Positions 41,556 to 48,665 of a stretch of 64,000 nt of DNA are shown piece by piece. How positions within the stretch are numbered: the stretch's first letter is position 1; the number at the start of each line of letters is the position of its first letter. The position numbers and the translations under genes are program-made. Below the pieces are notes generated by a model. It was given only the letters and a program-made list of their open reading frames with translations. It did not search any database and was not told where the DNA came from. Location: assembly GCF_002858745.1 (NCBI RefSeq), contig NZ_PJRO01000010.1:62001-126000 (forward strand), in the 5' to 3' direction. The DNA comes from Mesorhizobium loti (GTDB taxonomy: Bacteria > Pseudomonadota > Alphaproteobacteria > Rhizobiales > Rhizobiaceae).

Positions 41556-43031
41556 TTGACTTCATCGCTGACCACTATTTCCGATGAGGCTCGCATCGCG
41601 CTGGACACGGTCACCGGTCGTGCCGCCGGGTTGTTTCGGCCGTCGATGCGGCTTGGTGTCACCGGTCTCTCCCGTGCGGGCAAGACCGTGTTCATCTCAG
41701 CCCTTGTCCACAACCTCATACATGGCGGGCGCCTGCCATTGTTCGAGGCGCAAAAGTCGGGGCGCATCGCGCGCGCCTTCCTGGAAGAGCAGCCCGACGA
41801 CGCCGTGCCACGCTTCCAGTACGAGGACCATATCGCGGCGCTGGTCGACCAGCGCATATGGCCCGACTCCACACGCGCCATTTCGGAATTGCGGCTGACC
41901 ATCGAGTTTGAATCGGCTTCCGGTTGGAACCGGATGTTTTCGGCGGGGAAACTTTCGGTCGACATCGTCGATTATCCCGGCGAGTGGCTGCTCGACCTGC
42001 CACTGCTCGGCAAATCCTTCGCCGATTTCTCCAATGAAGCCTTCGAACTGGCGGCGTTGCCGGTCCGCGCCGATCTCGCGCGTGAATGGCGCGCACTTTC
42101 GGCGACCGCAGCTGTCGACTCCGATGCCGACGAGCTGACCGCGCGCCGGCTGGCCGAGAGCTTTTCAGCCTATCTGAAGGCGTGCAAACTCGACGAACGC
42201 GCCCTTTCAACCTTGCCGCCCGGTCGCTTCCTGATGCCTGGCGACCTCGACGGTTCGCCCGCGCTGACCTTCGCGCCACTGCCTGGCATTACGGGAAAGC
42301 GGGCCCGGCCCGGCTCGCTGCATGCCATGATGGAACGCCGTTACGAGGCCTATAAGACCCATGTGGTGAAGCCGTTTTTTCGCGAGCATATTGCCCGTCT
42401 CGACCGCCAGATCGTGCTCATCGATGCCATGCAGGCCCTGAACGCGGGACCTGCCGCCATGGCCGACCTCGAACGCGCCGTTACCGAGATCCTCGCCTGT
42501 TTCCGACCAGGGCGAGGCAGCTTCCTGACCGACTGGTTCGCGCGCCGTATCGACCGCATCCTGATCGCCGCGACCAAAGCCGATCATCTGCATCATGAAA
42601 GCCATGACCGGCTGCAGGCGATCGTCAGGCGCCTCGCCGACCGCGCCATTGCCAAGGCGAGTTTCACCGGCGCGGCAGTCGACGTCGTCGCCATGGCGGC
42701 CGTGCGCGCCACCCGCGAAGGCACCGTCAAGCAAGGGGGCGAGACCTTGCCTGTGATTATCGGCACACCGCTGGAGGGGGAGCGGATCGGCAACGACACC
42801 TTCAATGGCAACACCGAGACAGCCATATTTCCCGGTGACTTGCCGAAAAGCGTTGATGCTGTTTTCGAGGAGCTCGCGTCAGATCGTGCGGATAAGTCTG
42901 ACCCCACCATCCGGTTTGTGCGCTTCCGTCCACCGAAGCTTGAGCGCACGGCTGAGGGCGTCACGCTGTCACTGCCGCACATTCGTCTAGACCGTGCCCT
43001 GCAGTTCTTGATCGGAGACCGCATCGCATGA
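41556..43031 (+). CDS. YcjX-family P-loop NTPase
   Basis: A 491-residue protein with an N-terminal nucleotide-binding loop GLSRAGKTVFISALVHNL (about residues 34-52) and family blocks such as DIVDYPGEWLLDLPLL. YcjX proteins are GTPase/ATPase-like, cytoplasmic, and often grouped with envelope-stress (phage-shock) functions in enterobacteria. The start is a TTG at 41556 with a GAGAGA purine run upstream; no ATG near it fits better. The next gene, a YcjF-type membrane protein, overlaps it by 4 bases (ATGA), the standard ycjX-ycjF pair. Confidence 0.88.
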   Translation: MTSSLTTISDEARIALDTVTGRAAGLFRPSMRLGVTGLSRAGKTVFISALVHNLIHGGRLPLFEAQKSGRIARAFLEEQPDDAVPRFQYEDHIAALVDQRIWPDSTRAISELRLTIEFESASGWNRMFSAGKLSVDIVDYPGEWLLDLPLLGKSFADFSNEAFELAALPVRADLAREWRALSATAAVDSDADELTARRLAESFSAYLKACKLDERALSTLPPGRFLMPGDLDGSPALTFAPLPGITGKRARPGSLHAMMERRYEAYKTHVVKPFFREHIARLDRQIVLIDAMQALNAGPAAMADLERAVTEILACFRPGRGSFLTDWFARRIDRILIAATKADHLHHESHDRLQAIVRRLADRAIAKASFTGAAVDVVAMAAVRATREGTVKQGGETLPVIIGTPLEGERIGNDTFNGNTETAIFPGDLPKSVDAVFEELASDRADKSDPTIRFVRFRPPKLERTAEGVTLSLPHIRLDRALQFLIGDRIA

Positions 43032-44113
43032 CCACGTCCCGCAAGCCGGCGGCGTTCCGCATCGAGCCGGAAACTGCATTGAAGCCAACGGCGACGGCCG
43101 TTGAAACGTCGTTGGAAACGACGCGCAAGCCACGCGCGATGAAGGCCGAAGCAGCAATCGTCGTACCCGACGCGGTCGATGTTTTCGACGAGCCGGACCT
43201 GATCGCAGCTGAACCACCTGTGCCACCTGCACCGCGCAAACGTTCGTTCCTTGCCAACATTTTCTTCGGCGCCATCGGCGTGCTGGTATCGCTGGCCATC
43301 GGCTTGTGGACGGATCGGCTCATCCGCGACCTGTTCGCACGCGCCGACTGGCTCGGCTGGCTGGCCGCTGGCGTCGCAGCAATCGCGCTGCTGGCGCTGT
43401 TGGTCATCCTGGCGCGTGAATTCCTGGCAATCGCGCGGCTCGCCAAGGTTGAGAAGCTGCAATCCAAAGCCCTGGATGCCATCGCCCGTGACGATCCCAA
43501 TGCAGCGCGCGCGGTAGTCGACGAATTGTCTGCTTTCGTTGCAGCACGGCCACAAACTGCCGCCGGTCGCCGCGCGCTGGCTGAACTGCGCGGCGAGATC
43601 ATCGACGGCGGCAACCTCGTGCGACTGGCTGAGACCGAAATCCTCGGCCCTCTCGATGCCCAGGCCAAGACGATGATCCTGGATGCAGCCAAGCGCGTAT
43701 CGCTGGTTACTGCGGTCAGCCCACGCGCACTGGTTGACGTAGCCTATGTCGTGTTCGAGGCCGGACGCCTGATCCGGCGTCTTTCGGAATTGTATGGCGG
43801 CCGTCCTGGCACGCTTGGCTTCTTCCGGCTTGCCCGTAGCGTACTGGCCCATCTTGCCGTTACCGGCTCGATCGCCGTCGGCGACAGCTTCGTCCAGCAG
43901 ATCGTTGGTCACGGCCTCGCAGCCCGACTGTCGGCAAAGCTGGGTGAAGGCGTGGTCAACGGCATGATGACGGCACGAATCGGCATCGCTGCCATGGAAA
44001 CCGCCCGCCCCTTACCCTTCACTGCCGTCAAACGACCAGGCATGGGTGATTTCCTTGCCGCATTGACCTCTTTCGCTGGCCGAAAGGAGCGCGGCAACGA
44101 CGCGACCTCCTAA
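43028..44113 (+). CDS. YcjF/TIGR01620-family membrane protein
   Basis: A 361-residue protein with a basic, disordered first 75 residues, two membrane segments at about 80-100 and 110-135 (FFGAIGVLVSLAIGLW; LGWLAAGVAAIALLALLVIL), and a conserved C-terminal domain ending in FTAVKRPGMGDFLAAL. Its start overlaps the ycjX stop by 4 bases, so both are made together and probably act together at the inner membrane. The biochemical role is unknown. Confidence 0.87.
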   Translation: MTTSRKPAAFRIEPETALKPTATAVETSLETTRKPRAMKAEAAIVVPDAVDVFDEPDLIAAEPPVPPAPRKRSFLANIFFGAIGVLVSLAIGLWTDRLIRDLFARADWLGWLAAGVAAIALLALLVILAREFLAIARLAKVEKLQSKALDAIARDDPNAARAVVDELSAFVAARPQTAAGRRALAELRGEIIDGGNLVRLAETEILGPLDAQAKTMILDAAKRVSLVTAVSPRALVDVAYVVFEAGRLIRRLSELYGGRPGTLGFFRLARSVLAHLAVTGSIAVGDSFVQQIVGHGLAARLSAKLGEGVVNGMMTARIGIAAMETARPLPFTAVKRPGMGDFLAALTSFAGRKERGNDATS

Positions 44114-44167
44114 TTCTACCGCCTTCACGCTCCGTTTGGCGTGATGATGCGGACGCCCTGGCCAGCG

Positions 44168-44467
44168 TCAGTGGCCGATCATCCATTTCTTGCGCATTGA
44201 TGTCGGCTTGTTACCAATCTTGCACAGTGCGCAACCACAGCCGCTCAGATGTGCCTTCTTGACCACTTTCGGTTCCGTGCCGCTTTGCTCTGAACGCGCC
44301 AGTGCACGGCGCAGCTTGCCGTTCATCAGGCTCAGGCGAGGCGCTGCCACATCCCTGTTGCTCTGTTCCTTGCATTGTGGGCACGCACATGCCCTCAGCG
44401 CATCCTGCATCGGCACCCATTCCTCAAATGGTCCGCAATCGTCACAAACATAGTTGTAGAGCGGCAT
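44168..44467 (-). CDS. FmdB-type zinc-ribbon protein
   Basis: A 99-residue protein beginning MPLYNYVCDDCG, as FmdB proteins do, with two CxxC pairs (Cys8/11 and Cys29/32) that make a zinc ribbon, and an extra Cys cluster near the C-terminus (SGCGCALC). FmdB was named as a putative regulator of formamidase expression. Here it lies downstream of an AmiS/UreI channel and the formamidase gene, on the same strand and in the same order as in known fmd clusters. Confidence 0.87.
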   Translation of the reverse strand: MPLYNYVCDDCGPFEEWVPMQDALRACACPQCKEQSNRDVAAPRLSLMNGKLRRALARSEQSGTEPKVVKKAHLSGCGCALCKIGNKPTSMRKKWMIGH

Positions 44468-44569
44468 TGCCAGCCTCCCAAAAGCATCAAGAACAATATG
44501 GCAGGCGAAGGAGCTCTCGCCCGCTCAAGTTGCCAGGCTGAGTTATCGCCTGACCATACGAGAACCGCA

Positions 44570-45082
44570 TCACAGCTTGCCGTCCAGCAGCAGGAAGCCC
44601 GGCAGCCAGCCAGTGACGATGCCAGCAAGCAGTGTCGCGATCGCAGTCGGCCGCAGGATCGGCCGCTGCAGCGCCAAAAGCAGGAAATACAGGAACCACA
44701 CCACGCCCCAGATGACCCAGTTGGATGCCATCCAGAAGTCGATCGACGTTTGGCCGTCTGAAAACCCCCGTGCCGCTACCGGAATGGTAGTGATGGCGAC
44801 GAACAGGCTGAACCAGCCGAGCCCTCGTCCGTCCACCTTCATCACCCTGTTGTAGGCCACCCAAAAATAGGTCGCCGAAAACAGGATCGTCAGCGCCGCG
44901 CCCTTGATGGACGCAGCATCGGCGCTGGGTCCAAACGCCCAGGCGAGCGATACGCAGAACGTCACGACACCGGAAACCACGTTGATAACAATGATTTCCA
45001 GGTTCTCGATTTTCCCGAGAAGCCACAGCCCGTTCAGGAAGAGAACGGCGCCGACATAAAGCAAAGCAAATCCGAGCAGCAT
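44570..45082 (-). CDS. AmiS/UreI-family amide or urea channel
   Basis: A 170-residue membrane protein with about six hydrophobic segments and the family blocks LGFALLYVGAVLFLNGLWLLG and WVAYNRVM. AmiS/UreI proteins let short-chain amides or urea cross the inner membrane. The ATG at 45082 has GGGAGGG 5 bases upstream; an ATG at 45136 lacks one. It lies between the formamidase and the FmdB gene, so formamide or a similar amide is the likely substrate. Confidence 0.88.
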   Translation of the reverse strand: MLLGFALLYVGAVLFLNGLWLLGKIENLEIIVINVVSGVVTFCVSLAWAFGPSADAASIKGAALTILFSATYFWVAYNRVMKVDGRGLGWFSLFVAITTIPVAARGFSDGQTSIDFWMASNWVIWGVVWFLYFLLLALQRPILRPTAIATLLAGIVTGWLPGFLLLDGKL

Positions 45083-45151
45083 GAAATTCCCTCCCAAAAG
45101 AGCGCCGGCCAGTACTGAGCCTGACCGTCGCTTCATTGTTGTGCAGCCTGA

Positions 45152-46378
45152 TCAGCTCGTCTTGGCTACGTCGGCCTTGAAGTCCTGCTTCTTCGGTCCG
45201 TGGGCGTTGGGATTGATGTCGAAGTCGAAGATCGCCGTCGGAATGGCCAAGGTGGCGCAAACGTTGGGAATATCGACGATGCCGGCGATGCGTCCTTCGA
45301 CAGGGGCAGTGCCCAGGATCATGTAGGCCTGTTCGCCGGAGTAGCCGAACTTCTTGAGGTACTCGATGGCGTTGAGGCAGGCCCTGCGATAGGCGACATG
45401 GGCGTCGAGATAGTATTGCTCGCCCGTATGCTCATCGACCGAGATGCCCTCGAAGATGAGATAGTCGTCAAAATGCGGATCGATCGGGCTTGGCTTGAAG
45501 ATCGGGTTGATGACGCCGTATTTCGCCATGCCACCCTTGATGACGTCGACGCTGATATCAACCCAGCCGGCCATTTCAATAGCGCCGCAGAAAGTGATTT
45601 CGCCGTCGCCCTGCGAGAAATGGATATCGCCCATCGAGAGTCCGCCGCCCTTTACATAGACTGGAAAGTAGACCTTCGAACCGCGCGACAGGTTCTTGAT
45701 GTCGCAGTTGCCACCATGCTCACGCGGCGGAACTGTGCGCCACGCCTCCGCCGCGGCCTTCCTCGCCGCGTCGCCCTTCAACTGCCCCATCAGCGCGGTA
45801 TCGGCATATGGCAGCGCTGCAAGTGGCGGCACACGGGTAGGATCGGTCGCCACCAGCTCGGCCTCACGCCTGTTGGCTTCCGCAAGCAGCTTGTGGTCCG
45901 GCAGGCAACCGATCAGGCCAGGATGGATGATACCGGGATAACGCACGCCCGGAATGTGGCGCGACGTCGTGTAGATGCCATGGAAATCCCAGCAGGATTT
46001 GCTGGCTTCGGGGTAATGCTCGGTCAAGAAGCCGCCGCCGTTTTCTTTGGCGAACAACCCGTTGAAGCCCCATTCGGAGTCAGGCTTCGCGCCGAGGTCA
46101 AGGATGTCGACAACCAACAGATCGCCGGGTTCCGCGCCGTCGACGCCGAACGGGCCGCTAAGGTAGTGAACGCGCGTCAGGTCGACGTCGCGGACGTCAT
46201 TGGCACTGTTGTTGTTGCCGATCTGGCCTCCCGTCCAGTCGTGGCACTCCACGCGATAAGTGTGTCCTGGCTTGAGATGATCCACCATCGGAATGTCCGG
46301 ATGCCACCGGTTATGCGTCTTGATGGCGTGATCTTCTGGCGCTTTGTTCAGGTCGACTGAGAATACTGTCTGTGGCAT
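45152..46378 (-). CDS. fmdA: Formamidase
   Basis: A 408-residue FmdA/AmdA-family amidohydrolase that splits formamide to formate and ammonia. Visible family features: MPQTVFSVDLNK start, ECHDWTGGQIGNNNSA, HYLSGPFGVDGAEPGDLLVVD, and GDIHFSQGDGEITFCGAIE. Length equals that of the known bacterial enzyme. The ATG at 46378 follows GAGGAGGA; the open frame further upstream crosses the promoter region. It heads a minus-strand fmdA-amiS-fmdB operon, and a two-component regulator gene diverges from it. Confidence 0.94.
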   Translation of the reverse strand: MPQTVFSVDLNKAPEDHAIKTHNRWHPDIPMVDHLKPGHTYRVECHDWTGGQIGNNNSANDVRDVDLTRVHYLSGPFGVDGAEPGDLLVVDILDLGAKPDSEWGFNGLFAKENGGGFLTEHYPEASKSCWDFHGIYTTSRHIPGVRYPGIIHPGLIGCLPDHKLLAEANRREAELVATDPTRVPPLAALPYADTALMGQLKGDAARKAAAEAWRTVPPREHGGNCDIKNLSRGSKVYFPVYVKGGGLSMGDIHFSQGDGEITFCGAIEMAGWVDISVDVIKGGMAKYGVINPIFKPSPIDPHFDDYLIFEGISVDEHTGEQYYLDAHVAYRRACLNAIEYLKKFGYSGEQAYMILGTAPVEGRIAGIVDIPNVCATLAIPTAIFDFDINPNAHGPKKQDFKADVAKTS

Positions 46379-46520
46379 GCGGCTGTTCCTCCTCAATGCC
46401 AGCGTGCAAGAGGGTGGCTTGCGCGCCGTCCTCGTCCTTGCACCGGGCTGCGCGACGCCGCCCGGTATCGCCGTGCAATGCCAAGCTAGGTGCGTCATGT
46501 AATCGCCATGCATCGGAATG

Positions 46521-46553
46521 CCGCCCGCTTTGTAATTTTTTGTAACCGGGCGG
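46521..46553. promoter_or_regulatory. Phased TTTGTAA direct repeat inside an inverted repeat, fmdA/response-regulator intergenic region
   Basis: TTTGTAA occurs at 46529-46535 and again at 46539-46545, a 10-bp step, which is one helical turn and the usual arrangement for tandem binding of OmpR/PhoB-type regulators. The pair is enclosed by CCGCCCG (46521-46527) and its complement CGGGCGG (46547-46553). It lies about 150 bases before fmdA and 200 bases before the divergent OmpR-type gene. Binding by that regulator is inferred. Confidence 0.5.
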
Positions 46554-46576
46554 CTAGCCACCAGCGCTCGCAGCAC

Positions 46577-46604
46577 GTGACGCTCGAACGATTTTAGTTA
46601 TAAT
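46577..46604 (+). promoter_or_regulatory. Candidate sigma-70-type promoter for the OmpR-type regulator
   Basis: A perfect TATAAT at 46599-46604 preceded after 16 bases by GTGACG (46577-46582), which matches the -35 consensus in four of six places. It lies about 140 bases before the regulator start. Perfect -10 boxes are uncommon in this GC-rich sequence. Confidence 0.4.
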
Positions 46605-46742
46605 TTTCAGCGTATTGGGCAAACCTTCCCGCGGGCGGGAAACATCGACTTGCCCTCGCTTGGCTTCATGCGACGTCGACCGCGACCAATGACCATCTTC
46701 CCTTCTCGACCGTACCTACGAATTGCGATTATCGTAGCGGTC

Positions 46743-47480
46743 ATGTCAGTGGCCGAACCAAGATCGCGCATTCTCATTGTCGATGACGATCATCGGCTGT
46801 GCAGTTTTCTGGAAAAATTCCTCACGAGCGAAGGTTACGCCATCGTCAGCGCCCATGACGGGCGTGCGATGCGGCGCGCCCTTGCCGACGAAGCGTTCGA
46901 TCTTGTCATCCTCGATCTCGGCTTTCCTGTCGGCGAGGACGGCGTGACCCTGGCGCGCAGCATGCGCCCACAATACGACCTGCCGCTGATCATGCTGTCG
47001 GGCAAGAACACCACAATCGACAAGGTGGTCTGTCTCGAATTGGGAGCCGACGACTACATTACAAAGCCTTTCGAGCCGCGCGAGCTCCTGGCGCGCATAC
47101 GGACGGTATTGAGGCGCTTTGCCAAGGCCATCAACCTGCCCGAACCAGCGGAGATGGATCGCTCAGCCGCTGTCTGTTTCGACGGCTGGCGGCTCGACCC
47201 GACGCGCTACAAGCTGTCGTCGCCTGACGGCGAAAATGTACGACTTACCAGTCAGGAGTTCCAGATCCTGTCGGCACTCGTCGAACGGCGCGGCCGCATC
47301 CTGTCGCGCGAGCAGATCCTGGACATCGTCGCCAATCGCAACTGGACGCCCTATGACCGTAGCATCGACGTTCTGATCGGCAAGATACGCCGTAAATTAA
47401 GAGACAATGCGCGTGACACGCAGTTCATCAAGACCATTCGCGGCGTCGGCTATATGTTCGCCACTCAGGGCCGAGACTGA
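46743..47480 (+). CDS. OmpR-family response regulator
   Basis: A 245-residue two-domain regulator: receiver domain with acidic pocket VDDD (residues 13-16), phospho-Asp58 in VILDLGFPVGEDG and Lys108 in YITKPF, then a winged-helix DNA-binding domain ending in FIKTIRGVGYMFA. The loop after Asp58 is one residue longer than the usual DLMLPG form. The ATG at 46743 gives a standard N-terminus. It diverges from formamidase and converges, with an 84-base overlap, on the receiver-kinase gene, so it probably belongs to the same signalling system. Confidence 0.9.
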   Translation: MSVAEPRSRILIVDDDHRLCSFLEKFLTSEGYAIVSAHDGRAMRRALADEAFDLVILDLGFPVGEDGVTLARSMRPQYDLPLIMLSGKNTTIDKVVCLELGADDYITKPFEPRELLARIRTVLRRFAKAINLPEPAEMDRSAAVCFDGWRLDPTRYKLSSPDGENVRLTSQEFQILSALVERRGRILSREQILDIVANRNWTPYDRSIDVLIGKIRRKLRDNARDTQFIKTIRGVGYMFATQGRD

Positions 47481-48665
47481 GGCACGCGGTAGATAGAGGT
47501 TGATCCGGGTGCCTTCGTCCGGCTTGCTGGAGATGCCAAGGCGCCCGCCCGACTGCCGCACGAATCCATCGACCATCGGCAGGCCCAGGCCATTGCCCTT
47601 GCCCGCAGGTTTGGTGCTGAAGAGTGGTTCCAGCGCCCTGCGGCGTACCGCTACCGGCATTCCATGCCCGGTATCGATGACAGAAATGACGACATAGTGA
47701 CCGGGCAACAGGCCCGACGCGACCCGTGCGTCGTCCGGCCGGACGACAAAATTGCAAGCCTCGAACCGGAGCGTGCCGCCGTCAGGCATCGCGTCGCGCG
47801 CGTTGAGCGCGAGGTTGAGCAGGCTGGTTTCCATCTGCGCCGGGTGAACCTCGATTTCATGCAAATCATCCGCAAGCGCGAGCAAGAGGCTGATCTTGTC
47901 GCCCAGCGTACGGCGCAAGACACGCATCAGGTCCGGCAGCACTGCGTGCAAATCGACTCGGACCGTATCGCCTCCTTCCTGGCGGCCGAAATTGAGCAGG
48001 CGCGTCGTCAGGTCCGTACCCGCCTTTACCGCCCCCAGCGCATCGTCGACCATCTGCGCCAGCTCGGGTTCGGTTCGTACATGCTCCTGCAGCCAGCGCA
48101 GATTGCCGAGCAGGACCGCCAGGATGTTGTTGAAGTCGTGCGCGATACCGCCGGCCAGTTGTCCCATCGTCTCGATGCGCTGCATCTGCCCGAGTCGCTC
48201 AGCGACCAGGCGTTTTTCCTCCATCAGGCGGGTGCGCTCGAAGCAGCGCTCCAACGTCGCCAACAGGTCGGCGCTATGGAATGGCTTGCACAGATAGTCA
48301 TAGGCGCCAGCCTGCAACGCCTCCACAGCCGTTTCGACCGAGGCATAGGCGGTTACCATCAGGCAGATGAGATCGGGGCTTTGCCGGCGAAACGCCCGGA
48401 CCAGCTCGACCCCATTGCCCACGCCTAACCGTATGTCGACAAGGGCAATCGCCGGCTGGTGCAGCGCCAACGCGCCTTGGGCCGACAACGGATCATGCGC
48501 GACGATCGCCTGATAGCCTTCAAGTTCAAGTAATCCGGCGAGGCTCGCGGCAAAGTCCTCATCGTCGTCGACAATAAGGACACGCTTCTTCTCAACCGAC
48601 TCAGTTCCGTGCGGGATGATATCGTCGCCGATGAAATCGGTCTGCAGGTCGGTCTGGTCTGTCAT
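47397..48665 (-). CDS. Receiver domain-histidine kinase protein
   Basis: A 422-residue protein with the receiver in front: acidic pocket near VDDDED (residues 32-37), phospho-Asp77 in ALVDIRLG and Lys127 in YLCKPF. A short coiled linker leads to a kinase core with [16 protein letters not shown] (His176), NARDAMPDGG, DTGHGMP and GKGNGLGLPMVDGF. There are no membrane segments or sensor domains, so it must take its signal by phosphotransfer or contact. Its ATG overlaps the stop of the permease-kinase gene (4 bases), so the two are co-translated. The last 27 residues, beyond the kinase fold, are encoded antisense to the OmpR-type gene. Confidence 0.9.
   Translation of the reverse strand: MTDQTDLQTDFIGDDIIPHGTESVEKKRVLIVDDDEDFAASLAGLLELEGYQAIVAHDPLSAQGALALHQPAIALVDIRLGVGNGVELVRAFRRQSPDLICLMVTAYASVETAVEALQAGAYDYLCKPFHSADLLATLERCFERTRLMEEKRLVAERLGQMQRIETMGQLAGGIAHDFNNILAVLLGNLRWLQEHVRTEPELAQMVDDALGAVKAGTDLTTRLLNFGRQEGGDTVRVDLHAVLPDLMRVLRRTLGDKISLLLALADDLHEIEVHPAQMETSLLNLALNARDAMPDGGTLRFEACNFVVRPDDARVASGLLPGHYVVISVIDTGHGMPVAVRRRALEPLFSTKPAGKGNGLGLPMVDGFVRQSGGRLGISSKPDEGTRINLYLPRASVSALSGEHIADAANGLDELRVTRIVS

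Noticed and set aside
44125-44144. Short inverted repeat TCACGC/GCGTGA after the ycjF-type gene
   Set aside because: Only 6 bp and without a T-run; too weak to call a terminator.
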